NCBI RefSeq assembly: GCF_003367175.1 | Contig: NZ_QRGA01000007.1 | Span: 436,377 to 500,376 of the forward strand | Direction of reading: 5' to 3' | Source of the DNA: Trinickia dinghuensis | GTDB lineage: Bacteria > Pseudomonadota > Gammaproteobacteria > Burkholderiales > Burkholderiaceae | DNA: 64,000 nt | Shown here: positions 27,065 to 37,026 of the stretch, one piece after another | How positions within the stretch are numbered: position 1 is the stretch's first letter | How the letters are laid out: every line of letters starts with the position of its first letter | Position numbers and translations under genes: made by a program | Notes under the pieces: generated by a model | Seen by the model: only the letters and a program-made list of their open reading frames with translations | Database searches by the model: none | What the model was told of the DNA's origin: nothing

Positions 27065-27343
27065 ATGAACAAACAGGAACTGATCGACGCCGTCGCAGGC
27101 CAGACCGGCGCCAGCAAAGCTCAAACCGGCGAAACGCTCGACACGCTGCTCGAAGTGATCAAGAAGGCAGTGTCCAAGGGCGACGCGGTGCAGCTCATCG
27201 GCTTCGGCAGCTTCGGCTCCGGCAAGCGCGCAGCGCGCACGGGCCGCAACCCCAAGACGGGCGAGACTATCAAGATCCCGGCAGCCAAGACGGTCAAGTT
27301 CACGGCTGGCAAGGCGTTCAAGGATGCCGTCAATAAGCGCTAA
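27065..27343 (+). CDS. hupB: DNA-binding protein HU
   Basis: Nucleoid protein of 92 residues that bends DNA as a dimer. The sequence starts [20 protein letters not shown], and the arm motif [28 protein letters not shown] is intact, followed by [14 protein letters not shown]. Length is normal. ATG 27065 has GAGGAA upstream, and a strong terminator follows the stop by about 45 bases. Confidence 0.97.
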   Translation: MNKQELIDAVAGQTGASKAQTGETLDTLLEVIKKAVSKGDAVQLIGFGSFGSGKRAARTGRNPKTGETIKIPAAKTVKFTAGKAFKDAVNKR

Positions 27344-27387
27344 GCCCGTGTCGGCCCAATGAGGCCCGGCTTGACGTTTTGTCGACA

Positions 27388-27410
27388 CCCGCCAACGGCG
27401 GGTTTTTTTT
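27388..27410 (+). terminator. Intrinsic terminator of the HU gene
   Basis: CCCGCC (27388-27393) pairs with GGCGGG (27397-27402) over AAC and is followed by eight T residues, a classical Rho-independent terminator. Confidence 0.93.
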
Positions 27411-27516
27411 CGCCTAGTTAATCGCACGCCGGCGGCAAAGCGCGCGAAGACGATGGAGGCAGGAACCGCCCCGGGCTCGAAGTTGAAGACCCCGGGGCTT
27501 CGCCTTCAGCAAGCGA

Positions 27517-28830
27517 TCAATGGACGATTTGTCCTTCGTCGTCGCCTTCGTGATCGTCGGCGTCGAGATCCCACGCCGGGAAAGGGTCGGGCATCCGCGC
27601 CCAGCCTTGCGGGCCGAGCGCGTACTCCTCGTCGGTCAACAGACACGCGTCGAACTTGGCGCGCCAGCGCTCGGCATCGAGCGCGACACCGATCAACACG
27701 AGCTCCTGACGGCGGTCGCCGATCGTCGCATCGTCCGCCGCGCCGTACCAATCGGCTGCGATCTCACCGGCGAGCTCGTCGTCTTCGGGCCATTCGTCGC
27801 GCGGCTGCGCGGCCCACCACATGCCGGCCGGCCCATGACGGCAAACGCCGCCCGCCTGAGAGAGCGAACCGGCCACCTCGTTGCGCGTGGCGAGCCAGAA
27901 AAAGCCCTTGCTGCGCAGCACGCCTTGCCATTGCTCGTGCAGCAGCGCCCACAGCCGTTCGGGGTGGAACGGCCGGCGCGCGCGGAAAACGAAGCTGCCG
28001 ATCCCGTATTGATCGGCTTCGCTGACGTGGGAATGACCGTGTTCATGATCGTGACCATGGTCGTGGTCGTGGTCATGCCCGTGCTCGAGCGACGCGAGCC
28101 AGCCCGGCGCACCCGCCGCTGCCTCGAAGTCGAACCGCTTCGTATCGACGATTTCCGAAAGCGGCACGTTGCCAAAGCGGCTCGAGACCTGAACCGCGCG
28201 CGGATTGAGCCGCGCCAAGATTCGCTCGAGCCGCACGAGCGCGTCGGCATCGACGAGGTCCGCTTTGTTGACGACGAGCACGTCGCAAAACTCGATTTGC
28301 TCGATCAGCAACTCGACGATGGTGCGATCGTCCTCTTCGCTCGCGGCGAGGCCGCGCTCGGCAAGCGCCTCGGCCGACGCGTAATCGCGCAGGAAGTTGA
28401 ACGCGTCGACGACGGTGACCATCGTGTCGAGCCGCGCGACGTCGGCCAGCGTGCGGCCGTCGTCGTCGGTGAAGGTGAACGTTTCGGCGATCGGCATCGG
28501 CTCGGCGATACCGGTCGACTCGATCAAGATCGCGTCGAAGCGGCCTTCGTCGGAAAGGCGCCGGATTTCGGCGAGCAGGTCGTCGCGCAGCGTGCAGCAG
28601 ATGCAGCCGTTCGAAAGCTCGACGAGGCGTTCCTCGACGCGCGAGAGCGATGCGGCGTCCTTGACGAGCGCCGCATCGATGTTCACGGCCGCGAGGTCGT
28701 TGACGATGACGGCGACGCGCAGGCCGGCGCGGTTCGCGAGAATGTGATTGAGCAGCGTGGTTTTGCCCGCTCCGAGAAAGCCGGAGAGCACGGTGACGGG
28801 CACAGGCGAATGGTTCATTACGGTCGACAT
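27517..28830 (-). CDS. COG0523-family GTPase (CobW/ZNG1-like metallochaperone)
   Basis: GTPase of 437 residues thought to deliver metal, often zinc, to client proteins. Walker A GFLGAGKT (17-24), the metal-binding [11 protein letters not shown] (from 75) and [10 protein letters not shown] are present. Guanine recognition is [10 protein letters not shown] His/Asp-rich linker ([18 protein letters not shown]) lies near residue 260, then the CobW C-terminal domain. The C-terminus is very acidic. ATG 28830 was chosen; ATG 28818 is possible. It is 125 bases upstream of the transglycosylase on the same strand. No Zur box was recognised. Confidence 0.92.
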   Translation of the reverse strand: MSTVMNHSPVPVTVLSGFLGAGKTTLLNHILANRAGLRVAVIVNDLAAVNIDAALVKDAASLSRVEERLVELSNGCICCTLRDDLLAEIRRLSDEGRFDAILIESTGIAEPMPIAETFTFTDDDGRTLADVARLDTMVTVVDAFNFLRDYASAEALAERGLAASEEDDRTIVELLIEQIEFCDVLVVNKADLVDADALVRLERILARLNPRAVQVSSRFGNVPLSEIVDTKRFDFEAAAGAPGWLASLEHGHDHDHDHGHDHEHGHSHVSEADQYGIGSFVFRARRPFHPERLWALLHEQWQGVLRSKGFFWLATRNEVAGSLSQAGGVCRHGPAGMWWAAQPRDEWPEDDELAGEIAADWYGAADDATIGDRRQELVLIGVALDAERWRAKFDACLLTDEEYALGPQGWARMPDPFPAWDLDADDHEGDDEGQIVH

Positions 28831-28954
28831 CGGATGGGGCGATGGCGCGAAGCGCCGCCGCATGGAGGGCGTAGGGAGCATTGTGCACCAAACGCCGGAG
28901 CCCCATCCTCGCGGCAGCCGCCGGCCGCGGCTCCGTGCGAATCCCTTCTGGGCC

Positions 28955-29398
28955 TTAGCGCTGCGCCTGCAGCAGCTTCCACTGCGAAAGAATGCCGATG
29001 ATCTGGTGCGCGTAATGGTCGCGCAGCGAGGGTGTTTCGGAGTGATACGCGCCGACGGCGGCCCAAGTGTTGCCGTACTTGTTCATCTTCTGCCGCAGAT
29101 GCCACGCCGCGATGTAGACGTTCTTGCAAGGCTCCATTAGCGTGCCGGTCGAAATGCCGTAATGGGCCAGCGTGGGCAGATGAATCGAATTGATCTGCAT
29201 GAGGCCGTAGTCGGTCGACCCGTTCGCGTTCTTGTGCAAGGCGTCGGGATGATTGTGCGATTCCTGCCAGGCGATCGCACGCAAAATCAGCGGGTTGACC
29301 TTCTGGTAGCGTGCCGCTTCGTCGAAACAGTCCGCGCGTGCGTTCGCGCACGCGAAAGACGCGAGCAACACTGCCAAGATCAGAACTGTCCGTTTCAT
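28955..29398 (-). CDS. Lytic transglycosylase, SLT domain (VirB1/IpgF-like)
   Basis: Exported cell-wall enzyme of 147 residues that cleaves glycan strands of peptidoglycan. A signal peptide ([21 protein letters not shown]) precedes a single SLT domain: [11 protein letters not shown] with catalytic Glu46, [16 protein letters not shown], and [23 protein letters not shown]. Small SLT enzymes like this often sit by secretion systems; here gspD starts about 460 bases away on the opposite strand, so it may help secretin passage. That link is inference. Confidence 0.9.
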   Translation of the reverse strand: MKRTVLILAVLLASFACANARADCFDEAARYQKVNPLILRAIAWQESHNHPDALHKNANGSTDYGLMQINSIHLPTLAHYGISTGTLMEPCKNVYIAAWHLRQKMNKYGNTWAAVGAYHSETPSLRDHYAHQIIGILSQWKLLQAQR

Positions 29399-29854
29399 GG
29401 TTCGAGTGCCTTCTTCGACAGAACTACGTTTTTATTCGCGGCGCGCAGCTTGCCCCGGCCAGGACGAGCGTCGCACGGGCAGGTTGGGGAAAACCCGAAG
29501 CCGCCGTTCGATTCAGTCGAAATATTCGACCGTATGATACCGGGTGCCGACCGACTGCCATAGCACGCCGTCCGACATAACCGAGCCATTGGCGCTCAGC
29601 AGGGGGTACGGCATGGGGGATACGGCGTGCAGATTATCGGACAGTGACCGTCGCGACTGTGGCAATCGAGAATTTTCTGACGTAAAAGCGAAGCCTTGCT
29701 CGGCGCTTCGTGATTATTCAGACACAAAAAACTGCTAATGTTCGTCTTCTTGAGAGGCGGGGCGAACATCCGACACTTATACCGACCGGCCAGATCGGTG
29801 TTTGCGAGGCGCTACCGCCGAGAGCCAGGCACTTTCGCATTGAACCTATCTTCC
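29399..29854. other. Divergent spacer between transglycosylase and gspD
   Basis: The 456 bases should hold promoters for both genes. The stretch 29640-29740 is AT-richer and includes TTCTGACGTAAAA and GATTATTCAGAC; no sure sigma-70 promoter was assigned. GAAGC..GCTTC forms a weak hairpin near 29690-29710. An in-frame ATG at 29738 would extend GspD by 39 residues with no signal-peptide character, so it is not used. Confidence 0.4.
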
Positions 29855-32233
29855 ATGACAAGAAATCGTATGGCACTGCGTCGCATCGCTACCGCGCTCC
29901 TGATGGCCGGGCTCATGACCGCACAAGCCGCGCACGCCGATGTAACGCTGAACTTCGTGAATGCGGACATCGACCAGGTAGCCAAAGCGATCGGCGCCGC
30001 GACGAACAAGACGATCATCGTCGACCCGCGCGTCAAGGGGCAGCTGAACCTGGTATCGGAAAATCCGGTTCCCGAGGAGCAGGCGCTCAAGACGCTCGAA
30101 GCGGCGCTGCGCATGCAAGGGTTCTCGCTCGTCCAGGATCACGGCGTCCTCAAGGTGGTGCCCGAAGCCGACGCGAAGCTGCAAGGCGCGCCGACCTACG
30201 TGGGCAACAACCCGCAGGCGCGCGGAGACCAGGTCATCACGCAGGTGTTCGAGCTGCATCACGAATCGGCCAACAACCTGCTGCCCGTGCTGCGGCCGCT
30301 GATCTCGCCGAACAATACGATCGCCGCCTACCCGGCCAACAACACGCTCGTCGTGACCGACTACGCCGACAACGTGCGGCGCATCGCGGCGATCATCGCG
30401 GGGGTGGACAACGCCGCCGGACAGCAGATCGTCGTCGTGCCGTTGAAAAACGCGAATGCGCTCGATCTCGAGCCCCAGCTCTCGAAGCTGCTCGATCCGG
30501 GCTCGATCGGCAGCACCGACGCGACGCTGAAGGTCACGGTCATGGCCGATCCGCGCACGAATTCGCTGATGCTGCGCGCATCGAACAAATCGCGCCTCGA
30601 TATGGCCAAGCAGCTCGTCGCGCAGCTCGACGCGCCGAGTTCGCAGCCCGGCAACATGCATGTGGTTCACTTGCGCAACGCCAATGCGGTGGCGCTCGCC
30701 AAGACGCTGCGCGGGATGCTCGGCAAGGGCGGCAGTTCCGGCAATAGTGCGGAAACCAGCAACGCCAGTTCGTTCAGCCAAAATAACGCTTCCGGAAGTT
30801 CGAGTTCGACCGGCACCTCCGGCACCCCGCCGCTACCTTCGTCTTACGGCAGCAGCGGCAGCAGCATGCTCGGCGGCAGCAGCTCCGGCTCGAGCGGCGG
30901 GCTTGGCGGCAACAGCAACGGCAATAGCGACTTCCTCGGCGAAAAGCAAGGCCAGAACAGCGACGACAATCAACCGGGCGGCATGATTCAGGCCGATGCG
31001 GCCACCAACTCGCTCGTCATCACCGCATCGGATCCCGTCTACCGCAATCTGCGCGCGGTGATCGACCAGCTCGATGCGCGTCGCGCGCAAGTCTATATCG
31101 AAGCGTTGGTCGTCGAGTTGAACTCGGCGACGGCCGGCAACCTCGGGATTCAGTGGCAGGTTGCGAGCGGCAACCTTCTCGCCGGCACCAATCTCTCGAG
31201 CAGCGCGGGCAACTCGACCAGCTCCAACATCCTCAGTGTGGCCGCGGGCCTGGCCGCCGGCGGTGCGGCCGGGGCGGCAACGCTGCCCAACACGCTCACC
31301 CAGGGCCTGAACGTCGGCTGGCTGCACAACATGTTCGGCGTCCAAGGCCTCGGTGGATTGCTTCAATACTTCGCCGGCACGAGCGACGCAAACGTGCTGT
31401 CGACGCCGAACCTGATCACGCTCGACAACGAGGAAGCGAAGATCGTCGTAGGCCAGAGCGTGCCGTACATTTCGGGCCAGCTCGGGAACCTGAACAGCAC
31501 CTCGGCGGGCTCGGTGTTGAATTCGTACGACCGCCGCGACGTCGGTCTTACGCTGCATGTGAAGCCGCAAATCACCGATGGCGGGATCCTGAAGCTTCAG
31601 CTCTATACCGAAGACTCGTCGATCGTCAGCGGCACGACGAACGCGGTGACGAATCCCTCGGGTCCGATCTTCAACTTGCGTTCGATCCAGTCGACGGTTC
31701 TCGCGGACAATGGCGAGATCATCGTGCTTGGCGGTCTGATGCAGGACAACTATCAGGTATCGAACAGCAAGGTGCCGTTGCTCGGCGATATCCCATGGAT
31801 CGGCCAGCTGTTCCGTTCGGAAACCAAGCAGCGCCAGAAAACCAATCTGATGGTATTTCTGCGCCCGGTGATCATCAACGACAGCGAGACCGCGCAGCAG
31901 ATCACTCAGAACCGTTACGACTACGTGCAGGACGTGACGAACAGCTATCGCTCCGACAACAACGTGATGCGCGACAAGAACTTCCCGGTCGTCCCGCCGA
32001 TGCCGGCTGGTCCGAACCAGGGCGCGTCGCCGGCAGCGAATTTGTTCGACCTCAGGCAGATGACTCACCAGCCGACGCCTGCACCTGCGCCTCAGCTTCC
32101 GGCACCGCAGCAACCGGTCGCGCAGCCGCAGGCCGTGCCGCTGCAGCCGGGGCAGCCGCAGTCGGTGCCGCTACAGCCTCAGCAGCAGCCCACGCCGCAG
32201 CCCCAGACGGCCGCGCCGGGAGCATCGCAGTGA
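29855..32233 (+). CDS. gspD: Type II secretion system secretin GspD
   Basis: Outer membrane secretin of 792 residues, the exit channel of type II secretion. An N-terminal signal peptide (ATALLMAGLMTAQAAHA) precedes the N0 domain (LNFVNADIDQVAKAIG), several N-domain repeats, and a Gly/Ser/Asn-rich linker near 300-370. The secretin core has VPYISGQLG and the C-terminal gate region LLGDIPWIGQLFRSETKQRQKTNLMVFLRPVI. The last 80 residues are Pro/Gln-rich. No lipobox is seen. Its TGA overlaps the GTG of gspE. Confidence 0.95.
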   Translation: MTRNRMALRRIATALLMAGLMTAQAAHADVTLNFVNADIDQVAKAIGAATNKTIIVDPRVKGQLNLVSENPVPEEQALKTLEAALRMQGFSLVQDHGVLKVVPEADAKLQGAPTYVGNNPQARGDQVITQVFELHHESANNLLPVLRPLISPNNTIAAYPANNTLVVTDYADNVRRIAAIIAGVDNAAGQQIVVVPLKNANALDLEPQLSKLLDPGSIGSTDATLKVTVMADPRTNSLMLRASNKSRLDMAKQLVAQLDAPSSQPGNMHVVHLRNANAVALAKTLRGMLGKGGSSGNSAETSNASSFSQNNASGSSSSTGTSGTPPLPSSYGSSGSSMLGGSSSGSSGGLGGNSNGNSDFLGEKQGQNSDDNQPGGMIQADAATNSLVITASDPVYRNLRAVIDQLDARRAQVYIEALVVELNSATAGNLGIQWQVASGNLLAGTNLSSSAGNSTSSNILSVAAGLAAGGAAGAATLPNTLTQGLNVGWLHNMFGVQGLGGLLQYFAGTSDANVLSTPNLITLDNEEAKIVVGQSVPYISGQLGNLNSTSAGSVLNSYDRRDVGLTLHVKPQITDGGILKLQLYTEDSSIVSGTTNAVTNPSGPIFNLRSIQSTVLADNGEIIVLGGLMQDNYQVSNSKVPLLGDIPWIGQLFRSETKQRQKTNLMVFLRPVIINDSETAQQITQNRYDYVQDVTNSYRSDNNVMRDKNFPVVPPMPAGPNQGASPAANLFDLRQMTHQPTPAPAPQLPAPQQPVAQPQAVPLQPGQPQSVPLQPQQQPTPQPQTAAPGASQ

Positions 32234-33726
32234 GCAGCGTACTGGGTTCAGCCAACGAAGGCATGCCGGGTGGACGCCAGGCGCCTTCGCCGTTCGCGGC
32301 ACGGCTCGTGCCCTATGTGTTCGCGCGCAATGGTCAGATCCTCGTCGCTCATCAGCGCGCCGAGGGCATCGAAGTCTGGATCAGCGATCGCACGAACCAG
32401 GCGGCGCTGGCCGAGGTCGCGCGCAACTTCGGCGCGCTGACGGCCGTGCGCCTGCCGGCCGAAGAGCTCGCTCAAGCGATCAATCAAGCCTACGAACGCA
32501 ACGACGGCAGCGCCGCCCAGGTCGTCGGCGAAGTGGAAGGCGAAGTCGATCTGTCGCGGCTCATGCAAGACATCCCCGAAGTCGAGGACTTGCTCGAGTC
32601 GGAGGACGATGCGCCGATCATCCGCATGATCAACGCGCTGCTCACGCAAGCGGCGCGCGAGCATGCGTCGGACATCCACATCGAACCGTTCGAGAACGCG
32701 TCGGTCGTGCGTTTCCGCGTGGACGGCACGCTGCGCGACGTCGTCCGCCCGAAGAAAGCGCTGCACGGCGCCCTGATCTCGCGGATCAAGATCATGGCGC
32801 AGCTCGACATCGCCGAAAAGCGCTTGCCTCAGGATGGCCGGATCACGCTGCGCGTGGGCGGCCGCGCGGTGGATGTGCGCGTGTCGACGCTGCCGACGGG
32901 GCACGGCGAACGCGCGGTGCTGCGTCTGCTCGAAAAGGACGCGCAGCATTTGAATCTCGAGGCGCTCGGCATGGGGCCCGATACGCTCGCGAAGTTCGAC
33001 AAATTGATTTCGCGGCCGCACGGCATCGTGCTCGTGACGGGGCCGACGGGCTCCGGTAAGACGACGACCTTGTACGCGTCGCTCTCGCGTCTCGAAACGG
33101 CGACGACGAACATCATGACCGTTGAAGACCCGATCGAATACGACCTGCCCGGCATCGGTCAGACGCAGGTCAACGAGCGGATCGGGATGTCGTTCGCAAG
33201 GGCGCTGCGCTCGATCTTGCGGCAAGACCCGGACATCATCATGATCGGTGAAATCCGCGACTTGGAAACGGCGCAAATCGCGGTGCAGGCCTCGCTCACG
33301 GGTCACTTGGTGCTGGCGACGCTGCATACGAACGACGCGGCGTCCGCTGTGACGCGGTTGACCGACATGGGCGTCGAGCCGTACCTGCTCGCGTCGTCGC
33401 TGCTGGGCGTGCTCGCGCAGCGGCTCGTGCGGCGTCTGTGCCCGGTGTGCAAGGAAGAGCGCGTCGAGGAAGGCCATGCGCAATGGCATCCAGTCGGCTG
33501 CGACAAGTGCGCGCGATCGGGCTATTCGGGGCGCCGCGGTGTGTATGAGCTGCTCACCATCGACGATTCGATCCGAACGATGATCCACCATAACGCGGCT
33601 GACGCCGAAATCCTGACGGCGGGGCGTGCCCAAGGCATGCGAACGCTGCGCGAGGATGCCGAGCGCTGGCTGACTTCGGGCCTCACCTCGCTCGAAGAGG
33701 TGATTCGCGTGACGGGCGGGGTCTAG
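32230..33726 (+). CDS. gspE: Type II secretion ATPase GspE
   Basis: Cytoplasmic ATPase of 498 residues that drives pseudopilus assembly. Walker A is GPTGSGKTTT, the Asp box DPIEYDLPG, Walker B DIIMIGEIRD and the His box LATLHTND. The four-Cys zinc site is CPVC and CDKC near residue 400-420. Start is GTG at 32230, overlapping the gspD stop as GTGA with GGGAG upstream; the frame continues far upstream inside gspD but not as protein. It interacts with GspL at the membrane. Confidence 0.96.
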   Translation: MSSVLGSANEGMPGGRQAPSPFAARLVPYVFARNGQILVAHQRAEGIEVWISDRTNQAALAEVARNFGALTAVRLPAEELAQAINQAYERNDGSAAQVVGEVEGEVDLSRLMQDIPEVEDLLESEDDAPIIRMINALLTQAAREHASDIHIEPFENASVVRFRVDGTLRDVVRPKKALHGALISRIKIMAQLDIAEKRLPQDGRITLRVGGRAVDVRVSTLPTGHGERAVLRLLEKDAQHLNLEALGMGPDTLAKFDKLISRPHGIVLVTGPTGSGKTTTLYASLSRLETATTNIMTVEDPIEYDLPGIGQTQVNERIGMSFARALRSILRQDPDIIMIGEIRDLETAQIAVQASLTGHLVLATLHTNDAASAVTRLTDMGVEPYLLASSLLGVLAQRLVRRLCPVCKEERVEEGHAQWHPVGCDKCARSGYSGRRGVYELLTIDDSIRTMIHHNAADAEILTAGRAQGMRTLREDAERWLTSGLTSLEEVIRVTGGV

Positions 33727-33729
33727 CGC

Positions 33730-34947
33730 ATGCCGGCCTTTCGCTTTGAAGCGATCGATGCGGCGGGACACCCGCAAAAAGGCGTGCTCGACGCGGACAG
33801 CGCGCGTTCGGCCCGCGCGCAATTGCGCACGCAGGGGCTCACGCCGCTCGTGGTCGAACTCGCGGGCAGCGCGGCGCGCGGCGAACGCACGCGCCGCCTC
33901 GCGCTCGGCCGCAAGCTGTCCTCGCGCGAGCAAGCGATCCTCACGCGCCAGCTCGCGAGCTTGCTGACGGCCGGGCTGCCGCTCGACGAGGGGCTGGCCG
34001 TGCTGACCGATCAAGCGGAGCGCGACTACATTCGGGAGCTCGTTGCGGCGATCCGCGCCGAAGTGCTCGGCGGCCATTCGCTCGCAAACGCGCTCGCCCA
34101 GCATCCGCGCGATTTTCCCGACATCTACCGTGCGCTCGTCGCGGCCGGCGAACATACGGGCAAGCTCGGCCTGGTGCTCTCGCGTCTGGCCGATTACATC
34201 GAGCAGCGCAACGCGCTCTCTCAAAAGATCGTGCTGGCGTTCACCTACCCGGCCATCGTCACGCTGATCGCGTTCGGCATCGTTACGTTCCTGCTCAGCT
34301 ACGTCGTGCCGCAGGTGGTCAACGTGTTCGCCACCACGAAGCAGCATCTGCCGGTCATCACGGTCATGATGATGGCGCTGTCGGGGTTCGTGCGCCATTG
34401 GTGGTGGGCGGTGCTCCTTGGCGTCATTTTCGTCGTCTATGCTGCGCGGGCGATTTTGTCGCAGACGGGCCCGCGGCTTTCGTTCGACCGATGGCTGCTC
34501 ACGGCACCGCTGCTCGGCAAGCTCGTGCGCGGCTATAACACCGTGCGCTTTGCGAGTACGCTCGCGATCCTGACCGCGGCGGGCGTGCCGATTCTGCGCG
34601 CACTGCAAGCGGCCGGCGAGACGCTGAACAACCGTGCGATGCGCGGCAACGTCGACGATGCGATCGTGCGCGTGCGCGAGGGCACATCGCTGTCTCGGGC
34701 GCTCGGCAATACGAAGACGTTTCCGCCCGTGCTCGTGCACTTGATTCGCTCGGGCGAGGCGACGGGCGATGTGACGACCATGCTCGATCGTGCATCGGAA
34801 GGCGAAGCGAGCGAACTCGAGCGTCGGACGATGTTTCTGACCAGCTTGCTCGAGCCGCTTCTGATTCTGGCGATGGGCGGTGTCGTCCTGGTGATCGTGC
34901 TAGCCGTCATGCTGCCGATCATCGATCTGAACAACATGGTGCAGTAG
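33730..34947 (+). CDS. gspF: Type II secretion inner membrane protein GspF
   Basis: Polytopic platform protein of 405 residues with two T2SS-F domains. AILTRQLASLLTAGLPLDEGLAVL and RFASTLAILTAAGVPILRAL are the repeated family start motifs; each domain is followed by hydrophobic segments (near 170-190, 220-240, and 375-400). ATG 33730 lies three bases after the gspE stop. It ends convergently with gspC. Confidence 0.96.
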   Translation: MPAFRFEAIDAAGHPQKGVLDADSARSARAQLRTQGLTPLVVELAGSAARGERTRRLALGRKLSSREQAILTRQLASLLTAGLPLDEGLAVLTDQAERDYIRELVAAIRAEVLGGHSLANALAQHPRDFPDIYRALVAAGEHTGKLGLVLSRLADYIEQRNALSQKIVLAFTYPAIVTLIAFGIVTFLLSYVVPQVVNVFATTKQHLPVITVMMMALSGFVRHWWWAVLLGVIFVVYAARAILSQTGPRLSFDRWLLTAPLLGKLVRGYNTVRFASTLAILTAAGVPILRALQAAGETLNNRAMRGNVDDAIVRVREGTSLSRALGNTKTFPPVLVHLIRSGEATGDVTTMLDRASEGEASELERRTMFLTSLLEPLLILAMGGVVLVIVLAVMLPIIDLNNMVQ

Positions 34948-34958
34948 CGAACATGGAT

Positions 34959-34974
34959 GGGGCCGAGCGGCCCC
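34959..34974. terminator. Hairpin between convergent gspF and gspC
   Basis: GGGGCC (34959-34964) pairs with GGCCCC (34969-34974) over GAGC. The T-run is absent, so terminator function is only suggested by its place between convergent genes. Confidence 0.4.
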
Positions 34975-34998
34975 TTGGAAGACGGGCGGGCGAGCGGT

Positions 34999-35421
34999 TC
35001 AGCGGACGTAGATGGTCGGGCCGCCCGCGTTGGGTGCCAGCGGGACTTCCGAGCGCACGCCGTTGTGATCGATGACGATCGAGCGAGCGCGCACTTCGGC
35101 GAGCGTCGTGCCGTCGGTGATCTTGCTGCCGAGGGCGATTGCGCGGGCCGGTTCATCGCCCACGCCGACGATCGCCGCGGCACCTTCGCGCAGCGCGAGA
35201 ATGCCGACGAGCTTGATGTTGCGATTGACTTCGTGCGTGAGCTTGCCGCCGAACAGCGCGGCGGCATCTTCGGCCGATGCGCTCGGCGTGACGGCGGCCG
35301 CTTGCGGCGCCGGCGCGGGGTGCGCGGTCAGCACGACGATCCAATAGGTGAGCGTCGCGCAGAAAACCGCGAACAGCGCGAACGACAGTAGGCGGATTTG
35401 GAGTGTATTCATGCGTGTCAT
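34999..35421 (-). CDS. gspC: Type II secretion protein GspC (short form, inverted)
   Basis: Inner membrane protein of 140 residues linking the secretin to the platform. One N-terminal membrane helix (LLSFALFAVFCATLTYWIVVL) is followed by the HR domain (AALFGG, IKLVGILAL, ALGSKITDG). The PDZ or coiled-coil C-terminus of longer GspC proteins is missing. It is the only gsp gene on the minus strand, an arrangement known for Burkholderia. Start could be 35421 or the ATG at 35412. Confidence 0.88.
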   Translation of the reverse strand: MTRMNTLQIRLLSFALFAVFCATLTYWIVVLTAHPAPAPQAAAVTPSASAEDAAALFGGKLTHEVNRNIKLVGILALREGAAAIVGVGDEPARAIALGSKITDGTTLAEVRARSIVIDHNGVRSEVPLAPNAGGPTIYVR

Positions 35422-35545
35422 TGTAAGGGCTATTCTGGTCTTTGCGAGTTTTGCGAACCCTGACGCGCAGCCCCATTACAATCGGCGGCGCAAAGCGAAG
35501 TGCGCGGGTTGCGCTTCGTCGACAATTCATCGAAAGAGGTAGTGA

Positions 35546-36013
35546 ATGATGCAACTGTGGAACCAACGTCGTAACCAAGACGCGGCCCTGCGCGCGCGCC
35601 GCCAACGCGGCTTTACGCTGATCGAGATCATGGTCGTGATCGCGATTCTCGGCATTCTGGCCGCGCTGATCGTGCCCAAGATCATGAGCCGCCCCGATGA
35701 GGCGCGTCGCGTCGCGGCGAAGCAGGATATTGGGACGATCATGCAGGCGATGAAACTGTACCGGCTCGACAACGGACGCTATCCCACGCAGGAACAAGGT
35801 CTGCGCTCGCTCATCGAAAAGCCCTCGACGGATCCGATCCCGAACAACTGGAAAGACGGCGGCTATCTCGAGCGCCTGCCGAACGATCCGTGGGGCAATG
35901 CCTATCAGTATCTCAATCCGGGCGTGCACGGCGAGATCGATGTCTTCAGCTATGGCCCGACCGGCAAGCCGGGCGGCGAAGGCAACGATGCCGACATCGG
36001 CTCGTGGCAGTGA
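35546..36013 (+). CDS. gspG: Major pseudopilin GspG
   Basis: Pseudopilin of 155 residues. The prepilin peptidase site is RQRGFTLIEIMVVIAILGIL: cleavage after Gly, Glu at +5 of the mature protein. The C-terminal part has the GspG fold (DNGRYPTQEQGLRSLIEKP, DPWGNAYQYLNPG). GspG forms the pseudopilus shaft. AGAGGT stands upstream of the ATG. The peptidase GspO/PilD is not in this window. Confidence 0.96.
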   Translation: MMQLWNQRRNQDAALRARRQRGFTLIEIMVVIAILGILAALIVPKIMSRPDEARRVAAKQDIGTIMQAMKLYRLDNGRYPTQEQGLRSLIEKPSTDPIPNNWKDGGYLERLPNDPWGNAYQYLNPGVHGEIDVFSYGPTGKPGGEGNDADIGSWQ

Positions 36014-36080
36014 CGCGGCGCATACCGCGCACGACGCGTGGCTTGCCTTAAGCCCTAGCCCTCTAGCACTCCCCGCGAAC

Positions 36081-36599
36081 ATGTCCATCGACGGCGGCAT
36101 CGGCTCGTCGCGTCAACGGCTCGGTCGGGCGGCGTCAGGCCCGGCGCGCGCGCGCGGCTTCACGCTGCTCGAGATGATGGTCGTGCTCGTCATCGCGGGG
36201 TTGCTCGTCTCGCTCGCGTCGGTTTCGCTCAAGCGCAATCCGCGCACCGATCTGAACGAGCAGGCGCAGCGTCTCGCGCTGCTGTTCGAATCGGCCTCCG
36301 ACGAAGCGCAGGTGCGCTCGCGGCCGATCGCTTGGCAACCCGTCGGAGGCGGCTATCGTTTCGACATCCGCACCGAGGACGGCTGGCGCCCGCTGCTGCG
36401 CGACGATCTCTTTCGCCAGCGCAATTGGGAGGCCGGCGTGACCGACGTGACGATCGACTATCCGGGCTCGGATCTGCATCCCGATCGTCTCGTGTTCGGG
36501 GTCGAAAGCATCGGGCAGGCGGTGACCGTCACGCTCTATTCGTCGGTCGGACGCGCGACGATCGTCGGCACCGGCAACGGCCGCTATGAGGTGCGTTGA
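36081..36599 (+). CDS. gspH: Minor pseudopilin GspH
   Basis: Minor pseudopilin of 172 residues. A long N-terminal leader of about 26 residues ends in ARGFTLLEMMVVLVIAGLLV, the prepilin peptidase site with Glu5. The rest is a GspH globular domain. ATG 36081 follows gspG by 67 bases. Its TGA at 36597 precedes the gspI ATG by one base. Confidence 0.9.
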   Translation: MSIDGGIGSSRQRLGRAASGPARARGFTLLEMMVVLVIAGLLVSLASVSLKRNPRTDLNEQAQRLALLFESASDEAQVRSRPIAWQPVGGGYRFDIRTEDGWRPLLRDDLFRQRNWEAGVTDVTIDYPGSDLHPDRLVFGVESIGQAVTVTLYSSVGRATIVGTGNGRYEVR

Positions 36600-36600
36600 G

Positions 36601-37026
36601 ATGCGTTCCCCTCGCCCGCCTGCTCGTGCCCCGGCTCCTGCTTCTGCTTCCGCTCGGGAGCAAGGCTTCACGATGATCGAGGTGCTCGTCGCGCTCGCGA
36701 TCATCGCCATCGCCCTCGCCGCGTCGCTGCGCGCGGTCGGCATGCTCGCGGGCGACGAGGCCGAACTGCACAGGCGCCTGTTGGCCGGATGGAGCGCCGA
36801 CAATGCGTTGGCCGAGCTGCATCTGGCGCGCGAGTGGCCCGAGCTCGGGACGCAGACGTTCGACTGCTCTCAAGGCAATCTGCCGCTCACGTGCACCGAG
36901 CGCGTAAGCGGCACGCCGAATCCGATTTTCCGCCGCGTCGAGGTGTCGGTGACGACGCCCGGGCGCGCCGGCAACCTGGCTCAACTCGTCACGGTGGTCG
37001 CCAATGAGACGAACCGTGCGCTCTGA
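36601..37026 (+). CDS. gspI: Minor pseudopilin GspI
   Basis: Minor pseudopilin of 141 residues. The leader is rich in Pro/Ala/Arg, then EQGFTMIEVLVALAIIAIALAA gives the peptidase site and helix. Two Cys (TFDCSQGNLPLTCTE) could form a disulfide. The ATG 36601 was preferred to 36586, which lies inside gspH. It overlaps gspJ by 23 bases, so these genes are coupled. Confidence 0.9.
   Translation: MRSPRPPARAPAPASASAREQGFTMIEVLVALAIIAIALAASLRAVGMLAGDEAELHRRLLAGWSADNALAELHLAREWPELGTQTFDCSQGNLPLTCTERVSGTPNPIFRRVEVSVTTPGRAGNLAQLVTVVANETNRAL

Noticed and set aside
28020..28090. Tandem repeat in the COG0523 gene region
   Set aside because: It encodes the His/Asp-rich metal-binding linker of the protein, a known feature of the family, not a separate repeat element.
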